This document shows positions 1 to 9,177 of a stretch of 64,000 bases of DNA, in pieces (within the stretch, counting starts at the first letter, position 1; the number at the start of each line of letters is the position of its first letter). Under the pieces are notes generated by a model. It worked only from the letters and a program-made list of their open reading frames with translations. It searched no databases and was not told where the DNA came from. The translations under genes and the position numbers were made by a program. The DNA comes from Rhizobium sp. 16-488-2b. Its GTDB lineage: Bacteria > Pseudomonadota > Alphaproteobacteria > Rhizobiales > Rhizobiaceae. The stretch is taken from contig NZ_JAGHMF010000014.1 in the NCBI RefSeq assembly GCF_017741815.1, positions 62,001 to 126,000 of the forward strand, in the 5' to 3' direction.

Positions 1-444
1 GTGCTATTGATAGCGCTGGCATATTTCTCGGCCGTTCTCACTTCGGCAGCGACCTACGCAATTTTATTAGAGATGTTGAGACCCACGATAAACCCAAGGG
101 AGAACTTTTCATCTGGGGTATTTTTATTTTTCGCCGTGTTTGCTGTTCTCTTTGCGTTGCCTGGCGTATGTGCAGCTTTAGTGGCTTGGGAAAAAGGATA
201 TCGTAGCGTCTTTTACTACGCAGCCACGTGGGGAATCGCGGGACTTGTCATCAGTGCCTTTCCACTAATGTTTGTCGACTTCAGCCATGACGCTTTCTCA
301 CGGCTCAGGTGGCTTGTTTGGACCGTGAGTGGTGCATCGGGCGGGATTGTTTACTGGATAGGTGCCGGGCGCTATACGCGGGTTATCGACGCGAAACGCG
401 ATAAGAGAAACAAGTTGGCCGACGATCATTATTCTAAGCGATAG
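1..444 (+). CDS. hypothetical multipass membrane protein, possibly 5'-truncated
   Basis: The reading frame starts with GTG at the first base of the window, so the true start may lie outside. The 147 residues contain about four hydrophobic segments (roughly residues 2-22, 38-62, 70-90 and 105-123) and end in a basic, charged cytoplasmic-looking tail. I recognise no family. Its codons are clearly richer in A/T than the neighbouring genes (many tta, att and ttt codons), which suggests a recently acquired or weakly expressed gene. It converges on the oxidoreductase that follows, 37 bases away. Membrane location is an inference from hydrophobicity only. Confidence 0.6.
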   Translation: MLLIALAYFSAVLTSAATYAILLEMLRPTINPRENFSSGVFLFFAVFAVLFALPGVCAALVAWEKGYRSVFYYAATWGIAGLVISAFPLMFVDFSHDAFSRLRWLVWTVSGASGGIVYWIGAGRYTRVIDAKRDKRNKLADDHYSKR

Positions 445-481
445 CCTTCTTCCGACCTCTCTCTACCGGACCCCACGCCAA

Positions 482-1813
482 TCAAACCCCGCTGATCAAC
501 TCGATCTTCGACCCATCGCTGAAGCGCGACAGCCGGAACGCCTTGGGATCGACGATCGGCGCCCTGCCCGTCACGATATCGGCCATCAGCCGCCCGGCGG
601 CCGGCGCGATGCCGAAGCCGTGACCGGAAAAGCCGGTTGCGATGTGGAAGCCGGGAATGGCCTCGACTTCGGAGATGACGGGCACCGCATCGGGCGTCAC
701 GTCGATATAGCCCGCCCAGCGCTGCGCGATCTCGGCCTTCTCGAAGACGGGAAACGCGGCCTTCAACTCCGCCAGCGCCTTGTCCTGCTTGCGCTTGGAT
801 GGGATGGGATCGAGCACCCTGTTATATTCGAAGGGGCTCGCCTCATCGAGCGACCACTGGCGCGGCATGCGAGCTTCGTCGAGGAAGCGCAGGCCGAGCC
901 GGAAGGACAGCGCCTTCCATTCGGAGCGCAGCGCCGGCAGAAAATCCATGGCATGGCGAAACGACGCCGGCACGATGTCGACGATATTGTCGAAGCCTGA
1001 CGCCACCGTATATCCGCCGTCCTGGCGCTTGCGGATGGCGAAGTCGTTGGCCCAGATCGTCTGCTCCGGCCCGCCCTGGAGCGGCTTGGTCCTCAGAACG
1101 CTGTTCATCACCTTCAACTGCGGAAGATCGATCCCGAAGCGGCCCGAAAACAGGCTGGACCATGCCCCACCGGCGAGCACCACGGCCTGGCAGGCGATCG
1201 GCCCGCGTTCCGTCACCACGCCGCAGACGGCGCCCGCAGCCAACTCGATCCCGCGCACTGCGCATGCGGTAAGGATGGTCGCGCCCTTGTCGCGCGCGGC
1301 CTCGGCAATCGCGGGGGCCGCCTTCTGCGGCTCGGCGCGGCCGTCGGCAGGTGTATAGAGCGCGCCAGCCATGGGTAGCTTCGAGCCGGGAAAGAGATCC
1401 CCGAACTCGCGAGCGCTCAACATCCTCGTGTCGATCTGATAGTCCCGGAGATTGGAGCGCCAGCGGTCGTGATCCGACAGCTCCTTCTCGTTGGCGCAGG
1501 TAAAGATGATGCCGGCGCGCTTGAAGCCGGTATCGCGGCCCGTGCGGGCGTCGAGATTGTCCCATATGCGCAGCGCCTCCGCCATCAGCGGCACCTCGCG
1601 CGGGTCGCGCATCGAAATGCGCACCCAGCCCCAGTTGCGGCTGGACTGCTCCTGCCCGATGCCACCCTTCTCGCACAAGACGACTTTCAGCCCACGCTCG
1701 GCGAGCTCCAGCGCCGTCGAGCACCCGACGATCCCGCCGCCGATCACCACGACATCGCAGGCATCGGGAAGCGTTTCATCGCCATGAACGGGAACGACAT
1801 AGGGACCGGGCAT
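482..1813 (-). CDS. FAD-dependent oxidoreductase, DAO (D-amino-acid oxidase/dehydrogenase) family
   Basis: A 443-residue flavoenzyme. The N-terminal dinucleotide-binding motif VVIGGGIVGCSTALELAERG (about residues 18-37) followed by an acidic-ended strand is the classic Rossmann FAD site. The C-terminal GYIDVTPDAVPVISEVEAIP...GFSGHGFGIAPAAG is typical of the DAO family (D-amino-acid dehydrogenase, glycine or sarcosine oxidase relatives). The ATG at 1813 is preferred over an upstream one at 1867 because it places the FAD motif at the usual distance from the N terminus. The substrate cannot be told from sequence; a secondary amine or D-amino acid is likely for the family. It stands alone, 163 bases downstream of the cyclase gene on the same strand. 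Confidence 0.85.
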   Translation of the reverse strand: MPGPYVVPVHGDETLPDACDVVVIGGGIVGCSTALELAERGLKVVLCEKGGIGQEQSSRNWGWVRISMRDPREVPLMAEALRIWDNLDARTGRDTGFKRAGIIFTCANEKELSDHDRWRSNLRDYQIDTRMLSAREFGDLFPGSKLPMAGALYTPADGRAEPQKAAPAIAEAARDKGATILTACAVRGIELAAGAVCGVVTERGPIACQAVVLAGGAWSSLFSGRFGIDLPQLKVMNSVLRTKPLQGGPEQTIWANDFAIRKRQDGGYTVASGFDNIVDIVPASFRHAMDFLPALRSEWKALSFRLGLRFLDEARMPRQWSLDEASPFEYNRVLDPIPSKRKQDKALAELKAAFPVFEKAEIAQRWAGYIDVTPDAVPVISEVEAIPGFHIATGFSGHGFGIAPAAGRLMADIVTGRAPIVDPKAFRLSRFSDGSKIELISGV

Positions 1814-1976
1814 AGAGGATCTCGCGGATGGTGATTTTCTTGCGAGATGGTCTAGCGCCGGCGGCACGCGCTAGAAACAGCAAATGCGCCACAAGCGCGA
1901 ATTTGCCGCGGATAAGAACAACTTACGGCGAGCCCGGGGCCGAGCAGCGCCTGCGCGACCACCAAAAGCCACGCGA

Positions 1977-3218
1977 TTATTTCAATGGGAACGCAAACAC
2001 GTCGACCGGTTCGCCAAGCCCGCGGAGCGGAAACGCTCCCAGGCTGTCCATCTCGTCTTTCTGGCCCGCCATTTCCACGAACGCTCGCGAGAGGAGCACC
2101 GGCCGCTTGATCTCCTTCGTCAGGCTCTCCAGCCGCGAAGCGACATTCACCGCAGGGCCGATCACGGTAAAATCGAGCCGCCGGCGCGATCCGATATTGC
2201 CGTACATCACCTCTCCGACGTGCACGCCGATACCATAACGAAGAACCTCACGGCCCTTGCGCTTGTTCTCGGCGTTCAGCTCGACCATCGACGCCTCGGC
2301 GGTCTTGATTGCCTGCAACAGGTTTTCGCAGGCCTCAGGGTTGCTGAGCGGGAAGATCGCCAGCATGCCGTCGCCCATGAATTTCAGAATTTCGCCGCCA
2401 TGCTTCTCGATCGGCTCCGACATCGCGTCGAAATAGCCGTTGAGGAGCTCGATCACGTCGTCGCGCGGCCAGTGGTCCGAGATCGTCGTGAAATCGCGCA
2501 GATCGCAGATCAGGATCGCTGCGTCTACGGTGGCGCCGCTGCCGCGCGTGGTCGCGCCAGCCAGAATCTGCTCGCTGGCATGCGGGCCGACATAGGTCTG
2601 CAACAGCGTGCGCGCCATGATGTTCTTCAGCCGGATCTCCGTCACCAACGTCAGCGCCGGCAGCAGGTCCTTCAAATAATCGACGTGCTCTTCCAGAAAC
2701 CCGCCGGGGCGATCGCTGGCGAATGTCACGATGTGCCGCTTCCCCAGCGTATGCTCCATCGGCCAGGCGATATATTCGGTCACGCCCTCGCGCTTCAGGT
2801 CGTCATAGAATTCGGCATGCCCGTCGCCGGGGCGAAGCATCTCGATAGCCTTGCGCACCTCGGTGGCACCGCTGAATATCTCGTTGACGGGGCTTCGCAG
2901 GAACTCAGGCGTGTTTTCGATGCCGTAGTCGAAGGTGGTGATCTTCGCCTCGGTCATTCCGGTCTTCCAGAGAATCCGCGCACCCAGCCATTGCGGATGA
3001 TGCGTTCTGAAATGCATGGTGGCGCGGCTGACGGGAATACCCTCGTCGCGCAGCCGGTCGCAAAGCTGGACCAGAAGGTTGTCGATATAGCGCTCATTGC
3101 GCGTCTCGTTGACCAGCCAGTCGAGACTGGCCGTCCTCTGCCTCGGCCACTGGCCGACGCTGAGATCGGGAGACTCTGGAGCCGGGCTTGATTGGGCCGG
3201 GTTCAATTGGGATTGCAT
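1977..3218 (-). CDS. class III adenylate cyclase with N-terminal sensor-like region
   Basis: A soluble 413-residue protein converting ATP to cyclic AMP. The C-terminal half (about residues 225-410) is a class III cyclase domain. Visible catalytic residues are the two metal aspartates (CDLRDFTTIS and MGDGMLAIF), the adenine-selecting lysine in ILKFMGDG and aspartate in LDFTVIGPAVN, and the transition-state Asn and Arg in VNVASR. These favour ATP over GTP. The N-terminal 220 residues have no transmembrane stretch; I do not recognise a named domain, although such a region usually carries signal input. The start chosen is the ATG at 3218 (MQSQLNPAQ); an in-frame ATG exists at 3260. It is divergent from the MFS gene. 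Confidence 0.88.
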   Translation of the reverse strand: MQSQLNPAQSSPAPESPDLSVGQWPRQRTASLDWLVNETRNERYIDNLLVQLCDRLRDEGIPVSRATMHFRTHHPQWLGARILWKTGMTEAKITTFDYGIENTPEFLRSPVNEIFSGATEVRKAIEMLRPGDGHAEFYDDLKREGVTEYIAWPMEHTLGKRHIVTFASDRPGGFLEEHVDYLKDLLPALTLVTEIRLKNIMARTLLQTYVGPHASEQILAGATTRGSGATVDAAILICDLRDFTTISDHWPRDDVIELLNGYFDAMSEPIEKHGGEILKFMGDGMLAIFPLSNPEACENLLQAIKTAEASMVELNAENKRKGREVLRYGIGVHVGEVMYGNIGSRRRLDFTVIGPAVNVASRLESLTKEIKRPVLLSRAFVEMAGQKDEMDSLGAFPLRGLGEPVDVFAFPLK

Positions 3219-3574
3219 CGCCCTACACTCCGCGAAATCCCGCGGCCTTCTCAACATCAAAACAAAAAATCATTCCTAGGTCAGCTAAATGGGGTGGCTG
3301 GTCGTGGAATGGAATGCCTTATCTGCAACAGCTGGCGGAAAAAGTTTCGGTCGGCCCGATGGATCAATCAAGCAGCTCCCGTGTCTGCTCTCCAAGGACT
3401 GTAAGCGCGCCAGACCATCCGCGCCAACATTAGACTCGCCGTCGCCACATTACAAACCACAGCGATAGTTTTCATGCAAATTACACGCACCATGTTTATT
3501 TTGGATTGTATCGGCAAAATCCCAAACTAGGATATTGCCAGCGCCGATCTGCGCATACCCACCGGGAGACACCA
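3219..3574. other. divergent intergenic region between cyclase and MFS transporter
   Basis: About 356 bases with no supported gene. The MFS-proximal part (3450-3540) is AT-richer and probably contains promoters for both genes. It holds an imperfect inverted repeat, TTTGGATT at 3500-3507 and AATCCCAAA at 3518-3526, a possible operator. A ribosome binding site (GGGAG) lies just ahead of the MFS start at 3575. I see nothing else here. Confidence 0.4.
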
Positions 3575-4759
3575 ATGCAGCTCGCGCCGCAGCACCGAAT
3601 CTATGTCTGTTTCTTTCTCTTCGCCGTATCGATGGGCGCCCTGCTCGCCCGTATGCCAGACCTGCAGCTGGCGCTCGGCGTCGATCGCTCGCAGCTGGGC
3701 CTGACGCTGATCGGCGCCGCCGTGGGCGCGCTGACCGCGCTGACCTTCGCCTCCCCAATCATCGAGCGCCTGGGCGCCCGCACGACGGCCTTCATCACCG
3801 TGCTCGGCACATCGGCGCTGATCGCGACGGTGCCGTGGATGGCAAGCGCTCCCCTGGTGTTCTGCATTCTCATTCTCGAGGGCTTGTTGGCCGGCTCGCT
3901 GGAAATCAACCTCAATGTCGAGATCGACCGCATCGAGGCGCAGCTCGGACGCGGCGTGATGAACCGTGCCCACGGCTTCTGGAGCCTCGGCTTCTTCCTG
4001 ACGGCGCTTGCCGCATCGGGCATCCGCCAGGCAGGCGTGCCGATGCATATCCATCTCGGCCTGACTTTCGCCTTCGTGCTCATCGTCGGCACCTGGGTCA
4101 TCTCGGGCATGCGCAATGCGCCAGCGCGCGTCACGCACCACGAGGAAGCGAAAGCGCCGTTGATCGCGCTGCCGACGGCTGCCCTGTTGCCGCTCTGCGG
4201 CATCGGTATCGCCGCCTTCCTGATCGAGGGCGCCGGCATCGACTGGTCGGCGATCTACATGCGCGACGTCTTCGCCTCCGAACCCTTCATCGGCGGACTG
4301 GGCCTCACCTCGTTCACCTTCTTCATGGCCGCCGCCCGCCTGCTGGTCGACCCGCAGGTCGATCGCTTTGGCGCACGCGCGGTGGCGACGGTTCTGTTGG
4401 TGCTGGCCGCTGCTGGCGTCATCGCCGTCTGGGCGGCACCGCATCCCTTCGTGGCATTGCTGGGCTTTGGCCTCATGGGTGCCGGCTGCAGCGCCGTCTA
4501 TCCGCTCAGCGTCTCGGCCGCCGCGCAGCGCACCGATCGCCCGTCCCACGTCAACGTCGCGGCCGTGGCGCAGATGTCCTTCGTGGTCTTCTTCCTGGCG
4601 CCACCGCTGCTCGGCTTCATCGCCGACCATGCCGGCATGCGCATCGCCTACCTCATCTGCCTGCCGCTGATCATCTACGCGCTGCTGTCGATCAAGTCGC
4701 TGCCCAGCCGCAGACGCGCCGACCAGCCGACCGATGCGAGCGCCGGAAGCGCAGCCTAA
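3575..4759 (+). CDS. MFS transporter (YbjJ-like)
   Basis: A 394-residue integral membrane transporter with about 12 hydrophobic segments, of the major facilitator superfamily. The loop after helix 2 is ASPIIERLGARTT, and helix 4-5 carries an acidic pair (GSLEINLNVEIDRIE) resembling the YbjJ/FucP-like branch. The ATG at 3575 has GGGAGACACCA directly upstream, and the first helix begins right after it; an in-frame upstream start at 3506 would add a non-hydrophobic tail. The substrate is unknown. It is monocistronic and divergent from the cyclase. The 281 bases after it, up to the tRNA gene, contain no gene that I can support. Confidence 0.85.
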   Translation: MQLAPQHRIYVCFFLFAVSMGALLARMPDLQLALGVDRSQLGLTLIGAAVGALTALTFASPIIERLGARTTAFITVLGTSALIATVPWMASAPLVFCILILEGLLAGSLEINLNVEIDRIEAQLGRGVMNRAHGFWSLGFFLTALAASGIRQAGVPMHIHLGLTFAFVLIVGTWVISGMRNAPARVTHHEEAKAPLIALPTAALLPLCGIGIAAFLIEGAGIDWSAIYMRDVFASEPFIGGLGLTSFTFFMAAARLLVDPQVDRFGARAVATVLLVLAAAGVIAVWAAPHPFVALLGFGLMGAGCSAVYPLSVSAAAQRTDRPSHVNVAAVAQMSFVVFFLAPPLLGFIADHAGMRIAYLICLPLIIYALLSIKSLPSRRRADQPTDASAGSAA

Positions 4760-5040
4760 ATAACGACGGCAAGCTCGAAAAAAGAATTCTCGCGACCGCC
4801 GATGGCGTTCGCGAGGGCACAGCGAATCGCTGAGCCGGCAAATCATGCACTGCGCAAAAAATCCCGATTCGAGTCGGTCCGGAACATGCTTTTCAGCATC
4901 GCTAGAGATCGCGCGACCGTTGTGATTCGCGCGGTTGAACGAAGATCAAAAACCGTCGGATAAAGTGCAGGTCCCGCCGTCCCGGCGGCACTCGCCGAAG
5001 CGAGTGTTGCATCTGCAATACTTTGATTTCTTTGAAAGAA

Positions 5041-5116
<76 letters not shown>

Positions 5117-5239
5117 GTCCGCGCTGTGTTGCGTGGTGTGAGAGGGCGTATAAACAGGATCGTTCGGCTTGTCTAGCGCCCTTCCGAAAATTCTTTCAAC
5201 AAACGCGATTTTTTTGTGCGTTGCCGAAATCCAATGAAA

Positions 5240-6151
5240 TCAAAGGTCCAGCGTACCGGTCGCAAGCCGCACCGCCTGGCCGCCGATCCGGGCGTTCGAA
5301 ATCGCCCCGCCTTCGATATCCATATGCAGGTGGATAAACGACGGGCGCCCCATCTCCACGCCCTGCTCGATCATGACGTCGTGATGACCATCCGGCAGCC
5401 GGTCGAAATGATGGATCGCACCTGATAGTGCCGCTGCAGCGGATCCCGTCGCCGGATCCTCGACAATCCCCATCCCACTCGCAAACATCCGCGTATGGAA
5501 CTTCGCGACGTGGTTCACGCCACCGCGACAATAGATGTAAGCGGAAGCCAGCGCCCCATCGACGAAGGGCACCGTCGCCTCCCAAAGCTGCGGATCGAAA
5601 TCCAGCCGCTCGGCCACGCCGACATCGCGCACGGGAATAAGCAGGAACGGCACGCCGGCCGTCCACAGCGAGGGAACGTGATTCTCGAAGCCGATCTCGC
5701 TCGTCTTCAGCGACAGCGCCTTGCCGATGCCGATCCGATCGAGCGGCATGGTGATCTGCTGCGATTTGCGCGGCAGGTCGAATTCCGCGAAGCTCGCCTC
5801 GCCCTCGTTCAGCCGCACCGCGCAGCGCACGGGGCCGACGTTTTCCTCCAGCACAGAGACAAGATCGATCGTCGCGCCGCCATGGATGCGTTCCGCAAGC
5901 GCGATCGCGGTGCCAACGGTCGGATGCCCCGCGAATGGCAGTTCCCGGCCAGGCGTAAAAATGCGGATCTTGGCGACATGGGCGGGATTGCCGGATGCCT
6001 GCACGAAGACTGTCTCGGAAAGGTTCAGTTCCTTGGCGATGGATTGCATCGCCTCGTCGCTCAGATCGTCGCCATCGAAGATGACCGCCAGCGGGTTGCC
6101 CGTCAGCTTGCGATTGGTGAATACGTCATAGACGCTGTAGCTGCGCGCCAC
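5240..6151 (-). CDS. PhzF family isomerase/epimerase-like protein
   Basis: A 303-residue cytoplasmic protein of the PhzF (phenazine biosynthesis-like) family, which has a diaminopimelate-epimerase-type double fold. Family hallmarks are the opening YDVFTNRKLTGNPLAVI, the catalytic glutamate in LNLSETVFV, GHPTVGTAIALAE near residue 75, and DPATGSAAAALSG in the second half. The length matches the family. PhzF itself isomerises a phenazine precursor, but no phenazine genes are nearby, so the substrate is unknown. It lies 65 bases downstream of the NUDIX gene on the same strand and could be the last gene of that transcript. Confidence 0.9.
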   Translation of the reverse strand: MARSYSVYDVFTNRKLTGNPLAVIFDGDDLSDEAMQSIAKELNLSETVFVQASGNPAHVAKIRIFTPGRELPFAGHPTVGTAIALAERIHGGATIDLVSVLEENVGPVRCAVRLNEGEASFAEFDLPRKSQQITMPLDRIGIGKALSLKTSEIGFENHVPSLWTAGVPFLLIPVRDVGVAERLDFDPQLWEATVPFVDGALASAYIYCRGGVNHVAKFHTRMFASGMGIVEDPATGSAAAALSGAIHHFDRLPDGHHDVMIEQGVEMGRPSFIHLHMDIEGGAISNARIGGQAVRLATGTLDL

Positions 6152-6216
6152 ATCGGCCTCCTTGTATCGATCCTCGTGTCGCCAACCTGCCCGACCGCTT
6201 GAGCGAGCGCAAGGCG

Positions 6217-6972
6217 TTAGGTGAGCGAAGACTTATGGAAGTACCAGTCGATGACGGGCAGCATCGCGAAGTTATAGGAATAGGCCTCAGGATCAGCCGA
6301 GCGGATGGCAACCGCGCCCGCAATTTCCTTGTCGTCGGCAACCAGCATGTGGGCGTGGATCCGCTCGACGATTTCGTCGGCCGTAAGCTCGAATCGGAAC
6401 ATCCTGAGTACGGTGACCGTGCGCCGATGGTAGGTCGCGAAATATCCGTCGCCGGCCTGCGCATCACGCAGATCGAAACCCGTCTCCTCCAGAACCTCGC
6501 GGCGCATGTTGTACTCCAGGTCGCAGCGCCCATCGAAAACATCATCCGGCTCAAGCGAACCCGCCGCGAAATAGACCTGCCCGGGATTGGCTGTATGCGC
6601 CCCCATGCGAATCGCCACCAGCGCACCATCGCTGCTTTCGATGACGGGATAGGCGAAGAGATGGATGCCGCCCTGCCGCTCCGGCTGCCGGCGCCAATAC
6701 ATGAAGGTGGAAAAGGGAATCACATGCCCCTCGCCCGCAAGGCCCTCGCTCGTCAGCGACAGCCGCTTCTGGAAAATCATCCGGCCATCGAAAAGATGCG
6801 AATTGGCCGCCGTTTCGCTGACCCAGTTCTCCGCGATCGCCTCGCGATTGGCGTTGTAGAACGGATGGTCGCCAGGCAGAACCCTGAGATCGACGCCCGC
6901 GATGGGAAACACCGTGCGCGGCTCCGGCCAGCCTGCGAAATCCTCTGAAAAATCCATCTCAAATCCATTCAT
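6217..6972 (-). CDS. NUDIX hydrolase domain protein
   Basis: A 251-residue protein whose C-terminal half carries the catalytic core of a Nudix box, REVLEETGF, at about residues 158-166. The Gly and first Glu expected 14 and 8 residues before that Arg are replaced by Asp and Cys, so the box is only half canonical. Family members hydrolyse nucleoside diphosphates linked to another group; the substrate here is unknown. The ATG at 6972 overlaps the TGA stop of the upstream phosphohydrolase gene (ATGA), so translation is probably coupled and the two products may act on the same or linked substrates. The upstream in-frame ATG at 7002 is less likely. Confidence 0.8.
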   Translation of the reverse strand: MNGFEMDFSEDFAGWPEPRTVFPIAGVDLRVLPGDHPFYNANREAIAENWVSETAANSHLFDGRMIFQKRLSLTSEGLAGEGHVIPFSTFMYWRRQPERQGGIHLFAYPVIESSDGALVAIRMGAHTANPGQVYFAAGSLEPDDVFDGRCDLEYNMRREVLEETGFDLRDAQAGDGYFATYHRRTVTVLRMFRFELTADEIVERIHAHMLVADDKEIAGAVAIRSADPEAYSYNFAMLPVIDWYFHKSSLT

Positions 6973-8078
6973 GTCAAATCGAGTTCCATGACGACCGGGC
7001 AATGATCCGACGCCTTCGGCCGATCCCAGCCGGTGCGGGGATAGCGCTCGACCTCCTGGCCCGGCGGAAACACCGTGCGATAGGGCTGCCCATTGCGAAT
7101 GATCTCTGGCAGGCGTCCAGCATTGGTCCTAGCCAGCGCCGGCGACAGCCAGATGTAATCGAGCTGGCACAGCCACTGCTCCTCCGGCCCGCGCGCGTGA
7201 TAAAGCGTCCAGCGGTCGAGGGGATCGCGGCGGCGCACGATATTCTCCGCGAAACCGCCGCGGCTGAATTCGTCGAGCGCGCTTTCGCTCTCGTCCTCAT
7301 GTTTGAACGAATAGCCCGTCCGTCGCCGCCCGATCACGTCGACGCGCTCCTGATAGTCGTTCATGTCGCCGCAGATGACGAAGCGCTTGCCGTCGGTGTT
7401 CCCGGCTCCGAATCGACCCTCGATAATCCCCCGCACCGCCTTCGCCTCGGCCCGGCGGATCGGCATCGTATAGCGCCGACCATCAACGCCCTCGCGCGGC
7501 CCGCCCATCGACTTGAAGTGCACGACATAGAGCGTCACCGGCACGCCGCCGATCCTGAGATCGAGCTCCAGGCAATCACGCTTGAAGATCTTGTCGTCGA
7601 GATGCGCGTGCTCCGCGAGCTCGTCGTTGAAGAGATCAAGATCGCGATAGGTGGTCATCGCGTGGCTCTTGGTCTCGACGAGCTCGATCTTCTGTCCGTC
7701 GCGTGTCTCCTCGCGCATCAGCACGGCGACGTCGATGCCGCGGCTGTCATTGCCCTCGACCAGATATTTCCGCCGGTAGCCGTTGCCGACCATGCGGAAG
7801 AGGTAGCCGTATTCGAAGGCCTGCAGCGCCTCCATGTTGTCGATTTCCTGCAGGCAGAGGATATCGGCATCCGCATCGGCAATCGCCAGCGCCGTCATTT
7901 GCCGGGTATCGTCGGTGGACGCGATCACCCGCGCCTGCTCCAGCTGCTGGTAGACGCCTTCGCTTCTGACCTCGAAGAGCTTGATCACCCGGTCCTGGCG
8001 CAGCTGGTTTCGAAATCCGGTGAAGTCGAACCGCGTCATGAGGTTTTCGACGTTGAAGGTGGCAATGCGTAAAGACAT
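6969..8078 (-). CDS. endonuclease/exonuclease/phosphatase (EEP) family hydrolase
   Basis: A 369-residue member of the metal-dependent EEP superfamily. Active-site landmarks are all visible: Asn in IATFNVENLM (about residue 9), Glu in ILCLQEIDNM, the Asp/Asn pair in ICGDMNDYQE, and the terminal Asp-His pair in ASDHCPVVMELDLT. No signal peptide is apparent. Possible substrates are phosphodiesters, nucleic acid or lipid head groups, and the sequence does not decide. It lies 70 bases downstream of the ABC ATPase gene, on the same strand, and its stop overlaps the NUDIX start by ATGA. Confidence 0.85.
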   Translation of the reverse strand: MSLRIATFNVENLMTRFDFTGFRNQLRQDRVIKLFEVRSEGVYQQLEQARVIASTDDTRQMTALAIADADADILCLQEIDNMEALQAFEYGYLFRMVGNGYRRKYLVEGNDSRGIDVAVLMREETRDGQKIELVETKSHAMTTYRDLDLFNDELAEHAHLDDKIFKRDCLELDLRIGGVPVTLYVVHFKSMGGPREGVDGRRYTMPIRRAEAKAVRGIIEGRFGAGNTDGKRFVICGDMNDYQERVDVIGRRRTGYSFKHEDESESALDEFSRGGFAENIVRRRDPLDRWTLYHARGPEEQWLCQLDYIWLSPALARTNAGRLPEIIRNGQPYRTVFPPGQEVERYPRTGWDRPKASDHCPVVMELDLT

Positions 8079-8148
8079 CAGGCACTTCCGGTTGGCTTTG
8101 CGCCAACACTAGCCAGCAAATCCCGCTTCGGAAAGCCCGCTTCGCCGA

Positions 8149-9177
8149 TCATAGCCGCCAGGCGCCGCGCACGATGGCCCGGACGTCATCGCCGATAGCT
8201 AGCTTCGACCGGCTGAAAGCCCTGAGGATCTGTCCATCCGCAAGCCTGAGCCGGGCCGCGTAGCGCTCGCCCTCGTAGAGCACCGATTCGACCGTCGCCG
8301 CGATCCCCTCGCCGCCGAGAATGACGTCTTCCTGCCGCACCAGAATATCAGACCGCGAGGCCGAACCACCCTCACACGCAAACAACGGCTCGACCGCCGC
8401 CCAATCCAGTTGCCTGACGTCACCATCAGGGGACGTCAGCGAAACGATCGCGCCACGGCCGATCAACCCGCCGACGACGCGCCCTTCAGGCCGCGCATAG
8501 ATCTCGTCCGGCGGCGCCACCTGCAGCAGCTGTCCTTCCGACATCACCGCGACATCGGTCGCCAGCGCCATCGCCTCGCTCTGGTCGTGGGTGACATAGA
8601 CCATCGTCGCGCCAGAACGCTGGTGGAACTCGCGAAACGTCTCCTCCATCTCCTGCTTCAGGTGCCGGTCGAGATTGGCGAGCGGTTCGTCGAGCAGCAC
8701 CACGTCGGGCGACGTCACGAGGCAGCGCGCCAAAGCCACGCGCTGCCGCTGCCCACCGGAGAGATCGGCCGGCCGCCGCTCCGCATAGGCTTCGAGCCTG
8801 ACGGTCGACAGCGCCTCTCCCACCTTTTTACGATAGGCCTCGCCCGAGATCCCGCGCACCTTAAGGGGATAACCGACATTGTCGGCAACGCTCATATGCG
8901 GCCAGAGAGCGTATGACTGGAACACCATCGCCATGTTGCGCTTTTCCGGCGGCACCGATTGCGAGGCATCGGCGAGCAGCCGTTCGCCGAGATGGATCGA
9001 ACCATCAGTCGGCGTCTCGAAACCGGCGATCATTCTGAGCACCGTCGTCTTGCCGCAGCCGGACGGACCGAGCAGCGCCAGGAAGCCGCCCTCGCGCACG
9101 TCGATCGAAAGGTTGGAGACGGCGGCGCGGCCGGTGCCGAAATCCTTGGCGACGCGATTGAGGATCAGTTTCGCCAC
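8149..9177 (-). CDS. ABC transporter ATP-binding protein, ferric iron/phosphonate-type importer
   Basis: A 342-residue ATPase subunit of an ABC importer. It shows Walker A GPSGCGKTT (about residues 37-45), signature LSGGQRQRVALARCL, Walker B VVLLDEPLANLD and switch histidine in VYVTHDQ. A C-terminal extension beyond residue 240 resembles the TOBE/OB regulatory region of FbpC/PotA-type ATPases. Its start overlaps the end of the permease gene by 13 bases, consistent with one operon of binding protein, permease and ATPase. The substrate is inferred from the binding protein (ferric-iron class). Confidence 0.9.
   Translation of the reverse strand: MAKLILNRVAKDFGTGRAAVSNLSIDVREGGFLALLGPSGCGKTTVLRMIAGFETPTDGSIHLGERLLADASQSVPPEKRNMAMVFQSYALWPHMSVADNVGYPLKVRGISGEAYRKKVGEALSTVRLEAYAERRPADLSGGQRQRVALARCLVTSPDVVLLDEPLANLDRHLKQEMEETFREFHQRSGATMVYVTHDQSEAMALATDVAVMSEGQLLQVAPPDEIYARPEGRVVGGLIGRGAIVSLTSPDGDVRQLDWAAVEPLFACEGGSASRSDILVRQEDVILGGEGIAATVESVLYEGERYAARLRLADGQILRAFSRSKLAIGDDVRAIVRGAWRL

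Noticed and set aside
1884..3191. A 435-codon plus-strand frame opposite the adenylate cyclase.
   Set aside because: Antisense shadow; all conserved cyclase motifs are on the minus strand.
3527..4846. Long frames on both strands overlapping the MFS transporter.
   Set aside because: They mirror the codon pattern of the real gene, with Arg- and Gln-rich low-complexity translation and no membrane segments.
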